A stretch of 64,000 nt of DNA from Flavobacterium sp. (GTDB lineage: Bacteria; Bacteroidota; Bacteroidia; Flavobacteriales; Flavobacteriaceae), in assembly GCA_016714905.1 (NCBI GenBank), contig JADKBW010000006.1:140512-204511 (forward strand). Direction: 5' to 3'. A program made the translations under genes and the position numbers. The notes beneath the pieces are model-generated. The model did not search any database, was not told where the DNA came from, and was given only the letters and a program-made list of their open reading frames with translations. Shown here piece by piece: positions 27,640 to 36,549 of this stretch; the first letter of the stretch is position 1, and every line of letters starts with the position of its first letter.

Positions 27640-28644
27640 ATGAGTTCAGAAAAAGAAGCCAAATTAAAAGCATTACAACTAACGCTTGATAAACTTGACA
27701 AAACTTACGGAAAAGGAACCGTAATGAAAATGGGGGATAGAGCCGTTGAAGAAGTAGAAACTATCTCTTCCGGATCTTTAGGATTAGATTTAGCATTAGG
27801 TGTAAATGGATATCCTAAAGGACGAATTATTGAAATCTACGGGCCTGAATCTTCTGGAAAAACAACCTTGACTTTACACGCGATTGCAGAAGCTCAAAAA
27901 GCTGGCGGTATTGCCGCTTTTATAGATGCTGAACATGCGTTCGACAGAAATTATGCAGAGAAATTAGGTGTCGATATTGAGAACTTAATTATTTCTCAAC
28001 CCGATAATGGAGAACAGGCGTTAGAAATTGCAGAAAACTTAATCCGTTCTGGTGCCATTGATATTGTAGTCATCGACTCGGTAGCAGCATTAACTCCAAA
28101 AAGTGAAATTGAAGGCGAAATGGGTGATTCAAAAATGGGATTGCACGCTCGTTTGATGTCGCAAGCTTTGCGAAAATTGACTGGAACCATCAGCAAAACG
28201 CATTGTACGGTATTTTTTATCAACCAATTGAGAGAGAAAATCGGCGTGATGTTCGGAAATCCTGAAACAACAACCGGTGGAAATGCTTTGAAGTTTTACG
28301 CTTCGATACGTTTGGATATTCGCCGTTCATCACAAATCAAAGAAGGCGACAATGTGATCGGAAATAGAACAAAAGTAAAAGTGGTTAAGAATAAAGTGGC
28401 TCCGCCATTCAAAACAGCAGAATTTGATATCATGTACGGTGAAGGTGTTTCCAAAACAGGTGAAATCTTAGATTTAGCAGTAGAGTTTGAAATCATCAAA
28501 AAAGCAGGTTCATGGTTTAGCTATGGTGACACGAAATTAGGACAAGGTCGCGATGCCGTTAAGGTTTTGATTAAAGACAATCCTGAATTAGCGGACGAAC
28601 TTGAACAAAAAATCAAAGCTTATATAAAAGATCATGAAGCATAA
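27640..28644 (+). CDS. recA: Recombinase RecA
   Basis: 334 residues from MSSEKEAK; an ATG four codons upstream (27628) is equally possible. Walker A GPESSGKTT at 68-76, Walker B VVIDSVAAL, and the DNA-binding loops around SKMGLHARLMSQ and FGNPETTTGGNALKF are all intact. It forms filaments on single-stranded DNA, drives strand exchange and supports SOS-type cleavage where present. The acidic C-terminus is shorter than in E. coli. Followed by a bidirectional terminator. Confidence 0.98.
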   Translation: MSSEKEAKLKALQLTLDKLDKTYGKGTVMKMGDRAVEEVETISSGSLGLDLALGVNGYPKGRIIEIYGPESSGKTTLTLHAIAEAQKAGGIAAFIDAEHAFDRNYAEKLGVDIENLIISQPDNGEQALEIAENLIRSGAIDIVVIDSVAALTPKSEIEGEMGDSKMGLHARLMSQALRKLTGTISKTHCTVFFINQLREKIGVMFGNPETTTGGNALKFYASIRLDIRRSSQIKEGDNVIGNRTKVKVVKNKVAPPFKTAEFDIMYGEGVSKTGEILDLAVEFEIIKKAGSWFSYGDTKLGQGRDAVKVLIKDNPELADELEQKIKAYIKDHEA

Positions 28645-28649
28645 ATAAG

Positions 28650-28674
28650 AAACCCGATTCGTTCGGGTTTTTTT
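28650..28674 (+). terminator. Terminator of recA
   Basis: AACCCGA stem pairing with TCGGGTT over a 5-base loop, then seven T. It overlaps the end of the convergent acyltransferase gene by two bases. Confidence 0.85.
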
Positions 28675-29416
28675 ATGTCTTTGTTAATTGATCATAGATT
28701 ACTTGATAAACTTGCTCTTTGACTTCTTTGATGTCTTTTTTGTTTTCGATGGTTTTGCCAATTGTTGGAATTAAGGGATGAATAAAAACCCTCATTAATC
28801 CTGGACTACCACTGAAAAAAGTATAGGAAAATCTCTTTTTGTTATCCATAAAAGTTAAAGGCACTATTGGAATCTGATGTTCAATCGCCAACCGAAAAGC
28901 ACCGTCTTTAAAGTCATCTAGCACTATCGATTCGTCAGCGGGAACGCCACCTTCAGGAAAAATACAAATACTCAACCCTTGATTGAGTCGCTTTTGAGCT
29001 CTATTAAAAACCTCCATTCTACTTCTAGAACTATTTCTATCTACTAAAATGCAGGTGCGTTTGTAGAAAAATCCAAAAAGTGGAATTTTTGTTAATTCTT
29101 TTTTACCTACAAAAACAAATGGGTTTTTAACTACGGCTAACATCAACATGATGTCGGTCATTGAAGTGTGATTGCCCACAAACATATAGCTTTTGTCCAT
29201 CGCGATATCTTGTTCTGATCTGACTTTCCAGTAAAAACCAGAAGTAATCAAAATGAACTTTGCCCAAATTCTCGCCATGACAAAAAAGTACCGATACCAT
29301 TCTTCTTTTAAAATCGAAACAACCAAAAATGGAAACATAATTATAATTGGAACGCCCATCATCAGGTAAAACCAAATGCGCCAAAGGATCCAAAAAATAA
29401 TTTTTATGATTTTCAT
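28673..29416 (-). CDS. 1-acyl-sn-glycerol-3-phosphate acyltransferase (PlsC family), copy 2
   Basis: 247 residues. Two N-terminal hydrophobic segments, then GNHTSMTDIM (HxxxxD) and FPEGGVPADES. Same family as 25811-26542 but clearly diverged (FPEGG instead of FPEGT), so probably a different acyl or acceptor preference. It may supply phosphatidate or acylate another glycerolipid such as an aminolipid. Convergent with recA and divergent from trpS. Confidence 0.88.
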   Translation of the reverse strand: MKIIKIIFWILWRIWFYLMMGVPIIIMFPFLVVSILKEEWYRYFFVMARIWAKFILITSGFYWKVRSEQDIAMDKSYMFVGNHTSMTDIMLMLAVVKNPFVFVGKKELTKIPLFGFFYKRTCILVDRNSSRSRMEVFNRAQKRLNQGLSICIFPEGGVPADESIVLDDFKDGAFRLAIEHQIPIVPLTFMDNKKRFSYTFFSGSPGLMRVFIHPLIPTIGKTIENKKDIKEVKEQVYQVIYDQLTKT

Positions 29417-29421
29417 GTCTT

Positions 29422-29454
29422 CAAAAGTAAGAATTCAATCCTTAATTTTCTCAA
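29422..29454 (-). promoter_or_regulatory. Promoter of plsC copy 2, predicting a near-leaderless transcript
   Basis: Minus-strand TTG (29452-29454), 22-base spacer, TACTTTTG (29422-29429, exact -7 match). The predicted RNA start is 1-2 bases from the ATG at 29416. Confidence 0.55.
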
Positions 29455-29460
29455 ATCATT

Positions 29461-29468
29461 TACCTTTG
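29461..29468 (+). promoter_or_regulatory. -7 promoter element of trpS
   Basis: TACCTTTG fits TANNTTTG exactly; predicted leader about 14 bases. It lies back to back with the plsC copy 2 promoter. Confidence 0.55.
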
Positions 29469-29485
29469 CCAAAATTTAGTAGACC

Positions 29486-30465
29486 ATGGCCAAAATACTG
29501 ACAGGTATTCAAAGTACAGGAACTCCACATTTAGGAAACTTATTGGGCGCAATTATTCCCGCAATAGAATTGTCAAATCGACCAGAAAACGAATCCTTTC
29601 TATTTATTGCTGATTTACACGCCATTACCCAAATCAAAAACGGAGACGTATTGCGTCAGAACAACTATAGTACTGCCGCGGCTTGGCTGGCTTGTGGGTT
29701 GAATATTGAAAAAGTCATTTTCTATCGTCAGTCTGATGTTCCTCAAACTGCTGAATTGTCGTGGTATTTAAGCTGCTTTTTTCCTTATCAACGATTGACA
29801 TTGGCGCATTCTTTTAAAGATAAATCCGATCGTTTGGAGGATGTTAATGCGGGGTTATTCACCTATCCAATGTTGATGGCGGCAGATATTTTGTTGTACG
29901 ATGCAGAGTTTGTGCCTGTCGGAAAAGACCAATTGCAACATATCGAAATTACTAGAGATGTAGCGGCACGATTCAATCATCAAATGGGAGAGACTTTTGT
30001 TTTACCAGAGGCTTCAACCCAAGAAGAAACCAAATATGTTCCCGGAACCAACGGTGGCAAAATGAGTAAATCGGCCAATAATATCATCAACATCTTTTTA
30101 GATGATAAAGCGCTGCGTAAACAAGTGATGTCAATAGAAACAGACAGTACGCCATTGGAAGAACCAAAAGATATCGAAACATGCAAAATTTTCGCCATCT
30201 ATAAACTACTAGCTTCCGAAGATCAAATTGCAGCGATGACGCAAAATTATGCAAATGTCAATCGCGATTACGGATACGGACACGCCAAACAAGCGTTGTT
30301 CGAACTGATCTTGGAAAGTTCAAAAGCGAGCGTGAGACTTACAGCTATTATATGAATAACCTGCCTGAAATTGAAGCTGCCTTACTTAAAGGTGCTGCAA
30401 GAGCTCAAGAGGTTGCTAATGGCGTATTGGCTAGAGTTCGAGAGAAATTAGGGTTTCGCTCTTAA
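29486..30465 (+). pseudogene. trpS: Tryptophanyl-tRNA synthetase, frame broken near the C-terminus (probable sequence error)
   Basis: Class I synthetase motifs are present: TPHLGN (HIGH) near the N-terminus and GKMSKSANN (KMSKS). The frame stops at 30355 after LESSKASVRLTAII. With one A restored in the A run at 30316-30318, it reads LEKFKSERETYSYYMNNLPE and continues to the usual end ...VREKLGFRS at 30465, about 326 residues. Trp charging is essential and I see no second copy here, so this is most likely a sequencing error. Confidence 0.88.
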
Positions 30466-31566
30466 CTAAATCGCTTCGTATAATTTTCCTGGCAATGGAC
30501 GAATTACGCCTTTCAATTCCATATTCAGTAATATACTTGAGATTTTAAAAACTGGGAAGTCGCATTCTAATGCAATAATGTCCAGCATTTCTTTTTCTCT
30601 TGCGAGAAGGAAATCGTAAATTTTTTGTTCTTCGGAATTCAGTTCAACGAAAAGCTGCTTTTGAATCGGTTTCGTCTCCGTTTTTATATCCCAGTTAAGA
30701 TTAAATATTAAGTCTGTTGCACCAGTCAGTAGGTTTGCTTTCTGAGTTTTAATCAACGTATTGCATCCTTGACTGTAAAAATCTCCAACTCGACCGGGCA
30801 CCGCAAAGACATCACGGTTGTAATCGTTCGCCAAATTGGCGGTAATCATTGAACCTCCTTTATCCGCAGATTCGATGATAATGGTCGCCTCCGAAATCCC
30901 TGCGACAATGCGATTGCGACGTACAAAATTCTCTTTTTCAGGATTGGACGTGCTCCAAAATTCGGTCATAAAACCACCGTTTTTTTCCATTCGATGTACA
31001 TACTTCTTGTGAACTTTGGGATAAATTTGATTCAAACCGTGCGCTACAATACCAACGGTTTGTAGGTTGTGCTCCAAAGCGGTTTGGTGCGCCACAATGT
31101 CGACGCCATAGGCAAAACCACTGACTATTACTGGGTCTAGTGGCGCCAAATCGCCAATTAGATTTTTGCAGAAATTCATACCGTACGAACTAATTTGCCG
31201 CGTGCCTACAATACTGATAATCTTTCTGTTCTTAAGTTGAATGTTCCCTTTGGAGAATAATAAGACAGGGCCATCCACACAATGTTTTAGTTTGTCGGGG
31301 TAATTTTCATCTAAGAAAAAAGAAACATCGATTTGATTTTTCTCTAAAAATTGCAATTCTGCTTCGGCTTTTTCGAAGACAGTCTTGTCCTTTAAATTTT
31401 TAATTAAAACACTTCCGATTCCGTCAATCGAATTGAGACGTGACGCTTTGGATTTAAAAATTTCGGATGGTTCTGGACAAATAGAAAGTAATTTTTTGGC
31501 GACAATATCGCCCACACCTTCTACTTTTAGCAAGGCTAATACATAAAATAAATCTTCGTGGCGCAT
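30466..31566 (-). CDS. dprA: DNA-processing protein DprA (Smf)
   Basis: 366 residues. N-terminal helix-hairpin-helix region (VEGVGDIVAKKLL, IDGIGSVLI), a central Rossmann-like fold with IVGTRQISSYG, VSGFAYGVDIVAHQTAL and the FVRRNRIVAGIS and GGSMITANLA segments, and a C-terminal winged-helix part. It protects incoming single-stranded DNA and loads RecA during natural transformation, though it is widely kept in species not known to be competent. The stop abuts the trpS stop on the other strand. Confidence 0.94.
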   Translation of the reverse strand: MRHEDLFYVLALLKVEGVGDIVAKKLLSICPEPSEIFKSKASRLNSIDGIGSVLIKNLKDKTVFEKAEAELQFLEKNQIDVSFFLDENYPDKLKHCVDGPVLLFSKGNIQLKNRKIISIVGTRQISSYGMNFCKNLIGDLAPLDPVIVSGFAYGVDIVAHQTALEHNLQTVGIVAHGLNQIYPKVHKKYVHRMEKNGGFMTEFWSTSNPEKENFVRRNRIVAGISEATIIIESADKGGSMITANLANDYNRDVFAVPGRVGDFYSQGCNTLIKTQKANLLTGATDLIFNLNWDIKTETKPIQKQLFVELNSEEQKIYDFLLAREKEMLDIIALECDFPVFKISSILLNMELKGVIRPLPGKLYEAI

Positions 31567-31632
31567 AGTAAATAATTGAAAATGAAAAGTATAAAATTTA
31601 TCTCAATTGTTAATAAAAATTGTGAATAAAAT

Positions 31633-31662
31633 TTTGATGCTGTTGGGCATTGTATAACTTTG
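31633..31662 (+). promoter_or_regulatory. Promoter of the SPOR-domain gene, predicting a near-leaderless transcript
   Basis: TTTG (31633-31636), 18-base spacer, TAACTTTG (31655-31662, exact -7 match). The RNA would start at about 31666-31667 and the ATG is at 31668. Confidence 0.6.
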
Positions 31663-31667
31663 TTGCT

Positions 31668-32627
31668 ATGAAGATCGAGCAGTATATTTCCCAACTTTTA
31701 TATCGTCATCAATGTGTCACCGTGCCAGGATTTGGCGCATTTTTAACCGAAATTCAGTCGGCACATTTGCATGAAAATACGAATTCTTTTTATCCACCAA
31801 AGAAAGTCATTTCTTTTAATTCTAATTTAAAAAACAATGACGGGTTGTTGGCAAATCACATCGCTCAACTGGAAAAGTCTAGTTATGAAAGTGCGGTTGC
31901 CTCTATTGAAAGTGAGGTAGTTATTTGGAACAGTATTCTTCAAGTGAACGAAAAATTTACGCTGAAAAATATTGGTGAATTGCACTTAAATTCTGAAAAG
32001 AACATTGTGTTCACACCCCTAGAAAATATTAATTATTTGAAGGAGTCATTCGGGTTGAATTCCTTTGTTTCTCCCGCAATCAAACGTGAGCAAGCTTTGC
32101 ATCATGTGGAAACAGCTGTTAAAGTTGACGTTCCTGTTTTCGAAGAAAAAGAAATTGTTCCACTTGACCCTGAAGTTCGTAAAGGAAGACCATATCTAAG
32201 ATATGCGGCGATTTTAATTTTAGGATTATCCGTAACAGCGACTGTCGGATATAAGATGTATGAAAATCAGGTTGCAAAAGAAACGTTATTGGTTGAAACT
32301 GCTGTTCAGAAGCAAGTTCAAAATAAAATTCAAGAGGCCACTTTCTTACTTGATACCCCAATGCCAGCGGTAACATTGACTGTTAGTGAAGAGAAAATGT
32401 TATATCACGTTGTTGCTGGTGCTTTTAGAAATGAAGAAAACGCACAAAACATTTATAATGATTTGCTTAAATCTGGTTTTAAAGCGCGAAGAATTGCACC
32501 AAACAAACACGGTTTATATCCCGTCTTATATGGCAGTTACGCCACTTATGCTGAGGCACAACAAGCCATGATTGAAATTCAAAAAGCAAACAATCCCGAC
32601 GCTTGGTTGATGGTAAAAGCGCTATAA
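31668..32627 (+). CDS. HU-CCDC81-like and SPOR domain protein
   Basis: 319 residues from MKIEQYISQLLYRH; an upstream in-frame start would fall inside the promoter. The N-terminal ~140 residues fit the two HU-like CCDC81-type prokaryotic domains (CVTVPGFGAFLTE and KFTLKNIGELHL segments). One membrane helix follows at about 178-197 and a C-terminal SPOR domain (YHVVAGAFRNEENAQNI to DAWLMVKAL). SPOR domains bind denuded peptidoglycan at division sites. The HU-like part would be cytoplasmic, so the protein could link the cell interior with septal wall. That link is inference. Confidence 0.82.
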   Translation: MKIEQYISQLLYRHQCVTVPGFGAFLTEIQSAHLHENTNSFYPPKKVISFNSNLKNNDGLLANHIAQLEKSSYESAVASIESEVVIWNSILQVNEKFTLKNIGELHLNSEKNIVFTPLENINYLKESFGLNSFVSPAIKREQALHHVETAVKVDVPVFEEKEIVPLDPEVRKGRPYLRYAAILILGLSVTATVGYKMYENQVAKETLLVETAVQKQVQNKIQEATFLLDTPMPAVTLTVSEEKMLYHVVAGAFRNEENAQNIYNDLLKSGFKARRIAPNKHGLYPVLYGSYATYAEAQQAMIEIQKANNPDAWLMVKAL

Positions 32628-32630
32628 AAT

Positions 32631-32656
32631 TTATCCCGTAACTCACGGGATTTTTT
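32631..32656 (+). terminator. Terminator of the SPOR-domain gene
   Basis: ATCCCGT and ACGGGAT form a 7-bp stem with a short loop, followed by six T. Confidence 0.8.
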
Positions 32657-32668
32657 ATAGAGTGTAAG

Positions 32669-32676
32669 TATCTTTG
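32669..32676 (+). promoter_or_regulatory. -7 promoter element of the acyl-CoA thioesterase
   Basis: TATCTTTG fits TANNTTTG exactly; predicted leader about 38 bases. Confidence 0.5.
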
Positions 32677-32718
32677 CACGCAAGATCCTAAGGTCGAACC
32701 GAAAGTAAGTCAAAAAAC

Positions 32719-33228
32719 ATGCATCCAAAACATCCTTCCGAATCACTCACTATTCTCACTGATTTAGTTTTACCTAGTGAAACCAACCCGCTAAACAATC
32801 TTTTTGGAGGTGAATTGCTCGCTCGGATGGACCGTGCGGCAAGTATTTCAGCAAGAAGACATTCCAGGAGAATAACGGTAACTGCTTCTGTGAATCACGT
32901 CGCTTTTAATAGAGCAATTCCGTTGGGAAGTGTTGTAACTGTTGAGGCAAAAGTGTCTCGCAGTTTCAAAAGTTCGATGGAAATTTTTCTTGATGTTTGG
33001 GTAGAAGATCGCGAATCAGGCATCCGAAGCAAAGCGAATGAAGCGATTTATACATTTGTTGCGGTTGACGATATGGGAAGACCTGTTGAAGTTCCAGCGG
33101 TCGTTCCCGAAACTGACTTAGAAAAAGAACGCTTTGAAGCGGCTTTACGACGAAAACAATTGAGTTTGGTATTGGCTGGAAAAATGAAACCTAGCGAAGC
33201 GACAGAGCTTAAAGCTTTATTTGTTTAA
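32719..33228 (+). CDS. Acyl-CoA thioesterase (hotdog fold)
   Basis: 169 residues, one hotdog domain of the YciA/BFIT group. The catalytic-type helix segment is PLNNLFGGELLARMDRAA, with the Asn/Gly/Glu/Asp pattern of the family; SVNHVAFNRAIPLGSVV follows. It hydrolyses acyl-CoA to free acid and CoA in the cytoplasm; chain length cannot be read from sequence. Ends with a 4-base overlap with the convergent type IX-secreted protein gene. Confidence 0.85.
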   Translation: MHPKHPSESLTILTDLVLPSETNPLNNLFGGELLARMDRAASISARRHSRRITVTASVNHVAFNRAIPLGSVVTVEAKVSRSFKSSMEIFLDVWVEDRESGIRSKANEAIYTFVAVDDMGRPVEVPAVVPETDLEKERFEAALRRKQLSLVLAGKMKPSEATELKALFV

Positions 33229-34474
33229 AACTTAACAAACTTGATTTTTTCTACAATGCCATTAATTTTCATTTGCAATATATAATTCCCTGTAGTTAAA
33301 TTCGACACTGAAATTCTAATCTGTTTTTCGTTTGTGATTTCCTTTCCGTTCGCGACTATTTGTCCCAGTGTATTAATTATCGAATAATTCTCTTCAAAGT
33401 CTCCATCAAAAGAAATCGTAATCACATCATTTGCTGGGTTGGGAAAGAGTTTGATTGTATTGTTGCCTTCAAACGAACTATTGCTTAAGAAAGGTGCTAT
33501 AATCACATTAGACGTTACAAGACAATTATTCGCAGTAACAACACAATAGTATTCGCCTTGAATTGTTGGCACATAGGTTTGATCCGTCGCGCCTTCGATT
33601 AATACGCCATTGAGATACCATTGATATGAAGAAAATGTTGTAGTTGTTGTTAACGTTACGTCTCCATAAACAATCTCAGCTACTGGCAAATCAATCGATG
33701 TGAAAGTCAAGGTATTGTTGCATTGGTATTACCAATAACATCGGTTATTGTTCCGAATTTAGTATCTATATCTGCTGGGCTACTCAAAGTTCCTGGAAGT
33801 GCCGTAGAAGTTCCAGTTAATGATTTGTCAAACTTATTTAACTTATTGTTTCCCCATGACGAAACATAATAATTACCGCACGAGTCTCTTGTGATTCCGT
33901 CGCAATTGCTAAGTGTCGTCGCCAATACTGTTGAAATTGCATTTGTAGTCAAATTGATTGCATTGATTGGCGCATTCGTTCCCCAAGTCACATATAAACA
34001 ACGATCATTCTCACCATCGTATATAATTCCGTTGGGCGTTTTGGCTAAGCCAGAGGCTAAAGTCGAAAAGGACACTGCATTCACATCGACTTTAAATATT
34101 TTCTTTGCGGAAAAATCCGTTGCATATAAATTACCAATACCGTCTGAAGTTAGACCGTTTAAAAAAGTTCCGTTTAAGTTCAATGTAAAAACGTTGCTTC
34201 CAGAAGCTAAATCGTATCCTCTAATAAAGCCACCTTCGCACGCATACAAAACATTTCCCAAGATTTCTATCCCATAAGGACCTGATGGGATTCCCGTAAC
34301 GAAATTACTTAATATTCCTGCTTCGCTTCTTGCAAGTATGGTTCCGTTGCCCTTATTTCCGATTAACCATCGTGAATTGGCATCATCCCATTCAATACTT
34401 TCTGGTCCGTTTAAAGCTTGCGCAGAAGACATTGCTGAAATGCTAAGAAAGAGAATAAGTAGTGCTTTTTTCAT
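33225..34474 (-). pseudogene. Type IX-secreted NHL/SMP-30-like propeller protein, frame broken (probable sequence error)
   Basis: The N-terminal part (33707-34474) has a signal peptide ending at AMSSAQA and a beta-propeller with repeated units (GPYGIEILGNVLYA, GLTSDGIGNLYATDFS, TPNGIIYDGENDRCLYVTWG, CDGITRDSCGNYYVSSWG). The second part (33225-33710) gives an Ig-like stretch (YQWYLNGVLIEGATDQTYVPT) and a type A sorting tail (LFPNPANDVITISF ... IKFVKF). One base missing near 33717-33722 separates them: NNTLTFTSI follows GNTN in the other frame. Joined, it is a ~416-residue cell-surface or secreted protein of unknown ligand. Confidence 0.8.
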
Positions 34475-34498
34475 GAGATATTATTTTATTTAGAAAAA

Positions 34499-35761
34499 TT
34501 ACATTTTAAACAACCAACCTGCCGGATTGCTGTATGTGGTATTTTGAGATATGGTGAACTTTAAAACTGTTTTACCCGTGTCGCCATTGGTTCTAATTCG
34601 TCCAATAGGTTGTTTAATGGAAACCTTATCGCCTTTACTGACGCTTACGCTACTTAAATTCTGATAAACTGTAAAATAATCCCCATGCTGAATCATTACC
34701 GCTTTATTTACGGGTGAAAGTACCATTACGCTGATTACTTCTCCGCCGAATACAGCTCTTGCGCTAGCACCTTGATCAGTGGTGATTTCTACGCCACTAT
34801 TATGAACTACTAACGATTTGTATATGGGATGCGCTTGATCTCCATAGCCTAAAGAAACAAATCCTTTTTCAACAGGCCAAGGTAATTTACCTTTATTCGC
34901 TTTAAAATTATTTGCAATTATTTGCCCTTCAGAAGTCAATACAATTTTGGTAGATGTTTCTGTTGCCTTTGTTGCTGCTGCAGTCGTGGTTTTTGGATTT
35001 GCCTTTGCAACTGCTGACGCTGTTTTTTTGTTGGCTGCCGCAATCGCCGCTTTTAATAATTTTTGAATTTGATTATCGATATTTCTTGTTTCTTGCTGCT
35101 TTTTCTTGATTTCGGCAATAATTTGTTTCTTATCTTTTTTGATTGACTTCGCTAACTCCTGTTGTAATTGTCTTTCTTTCTCTAATGCAAGTCTTTCCTT
35201 TTCGTTTTCCTGAATCAATTTTTGTTTGGCAGTTTTTTGAACTCCGATTATTTGATTAAAATTCTCTAACTCCACCGATTTTTCTTGAATTTCAATCCCT
35301 TGTGTTTTTCGATAGCTAGCATACTGCTTCATATACTGTGCTCTCTTGTATGCTTGAAGGAAATTTTGCGAAGAGAGTAAAAACATCGCCCTGCTTTGTT
35401 CTGATCGGCTTTTGTACGACTTCTGAATCATTTTGGCATAATCTTCCTTAAGAAGCACTAATTCTTTTTTAAGTCGATTGATATTCATCTGATTGATATA
35501 CATATCATTGCTTAAAAGCTTCGTTTGCTTTTCCGTGGTATTGATTAGATTTTCCTTTAGTTTGATTTTCTCTGTTTGGATTTTCAACTGCTTAGTGACT
35601 GTTTTCTCTTTTGATTGCACGTTCTGGAGTTGATCTTCCTTCTCTTTAATCTCACGCAGAATTTGAGCTTTTCTTTGTTCCAGTTTTTCCTGTTGCGTAA
35701 GCTGACTCCACATCATTGTTGAAGTCAACAATAACAAAAGACTAAAAATATATTTCGGCAT
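34499..35761 (-). CDS. Murein hydrolase activator, EnvC/M23 family
   Basis: About 420 residues from MPKYIFSLLLLLTS (an ATG four codons upstream is possible). After the signal peptide come ~230 residues of coiled coil rich in Lys, Glu and Gln (about 22-250), a short Ala/Thr/Lys linker, and a C-terminal LytM/M23 domain (about 300-420). In that domain the usual zinc ligand HxxxD and HxH sites read VVHNSGVEI and IQHGDYFTV, so at least one metal residue is changed, as in EnvC proteins that activate amidases without cutting. It acts in septal peptidoglycan splitting. First of an envelope cluster running to 41058. Confidence 0.85.
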   Translation of the reverse strand: MPKYIFSLLLLLTSTMMWSQLTQQEKLEQRKAQILREIKEKEDQLQNVQSKEKTVTKQLKIQTEKIKLKENLINTTEKQTKLLSNDMYINQMNINRLKKELVLLKEDYAKMIQKSYKSRSEQSRAMFLLSSQNFLQAYKRAQYMKQYASYRKTQGIEIQEKSVELENFNQIIGVQKTAKQKLIQENEKERLALEKERQLQQELAKSIKKDKKQIIAEIKKKQQETRNIDNQIQKLLKAAIAAANKKTASAVAKANPKTTTAAATKATETSTKIVLTSEGQIIANNFKANKGKLPWPVEKGFVSLGYGDQAHPIYKSLVVHNSGVEITTDQGASARAVFGGEVISVMVLSPVNKAVMIQHGDYFTVYQNLSSVSVSKGDKVSIKQPIGRIRTNGDTGKTVLKFTISQNTTYSNPAGWLFKM

Positions 35762-35779
35762 TGTATTTAACATGGAGCG

Positions 35780-36547
35780 CTAGTTTATAAAAATTTGTTC
35801 GTATCCGTCTGGTACACTGTAGGGAAATGATAGGTCTTCATTGAACGTAATTGTGTTGTAATCAATTGCGATATTTGTTTTTACTTTGTTCTGCATGGCG
35901 TCGATGATGATATTTGTAGGCATGAGAATTTGATTAAAATCCGCGTAATTTGGATAAGCAATTTGTAGGGTACGATCTTCTGCTTTTTGTGTAATCTGTT
36001 GTTTCTTGATAAGATATTTATCCGATTCAAAAAAATACTCTTTTATCGTATTTACATCTGAACTATCTTTCAATTTAAACATTTGGTCAACAATATTTGC
36101 TGTGTACTTTCCTTTACTTAAATCGTCTAACGCTTCACCCAGCAACATGTTTTGCACTTTGCTAAAATCTAAATCACTGCCCAACCAACGGCTCAATGTC
36201 GTGTAATCTCCTTGAAAAAAGCTATTGTTTATTTTTTCATAATACTTTACTTCGGTCGGCGTAATTAGTGCTTTTGCCATAGTTATTCCAATAAAGCGAA
36301 TACTAATCAATATCTTTTCATCCTTCTTGATTTTGATCTCTGCCGTGACCTTTTGGCTTTGTTTTTCATCCTCGTAATGCGCATTCGATTTTATATACAG
36401 CGTCGAAAATTCTTTTTTGTTGTTATAATGACTAGCCACAATTTGGTCCGAAGACAAAATATCTTTTGCTTTTCCTTCAATCAAAACTGCTTTTGATTTA
36501 CACGAAAAAAGCACACCAATAATTAAAAACGCAAAATATTTATACAT
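35780..36547 (-). CDS. DUF4292 lipoprotein
   Basis: 255 residues. Lipobox VLFSC near residue 16 marks a lipoprotein. The rest is a beta-rich, LolA/LolB-like sequence (TLYIKSNAHYEDEKQSQKVTAEI, LISIRFIGITMAKALITPTEVKYYEK) typical of DUF4292. A carrier function for lipids or lipoproteins is suggested by fold only. Gene order envC-DUF4292-TPR is shared by many flavobacteria. 2 bases separate it from the TPR gene. Confidence 0.82.
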   Translation of the reverse strand: MYKYFAFLIIGVLFSCKSKAVLIEGKAKDILSSDQIVASHYNNKKEFSTLYIKSNAHYEDEKQSQKVTAEIKIKKDEKILISIRFIGITMAKALITPTEVKYYEKINNSFFQGDYTTLSRWLGSDLDFSKVQNMLLGEALDDLSKGKYTANIVDQMFKLKDSSDVNTIKEYFFESDKYLIKKQQITQKAEDRTLQIAYPNYADFNQILMPTNIIIDAMQNKVKTNIAIDYNTITFNEDLSFPYSVPDGYEQIFIN

Positions 36548-36549
36548 TA

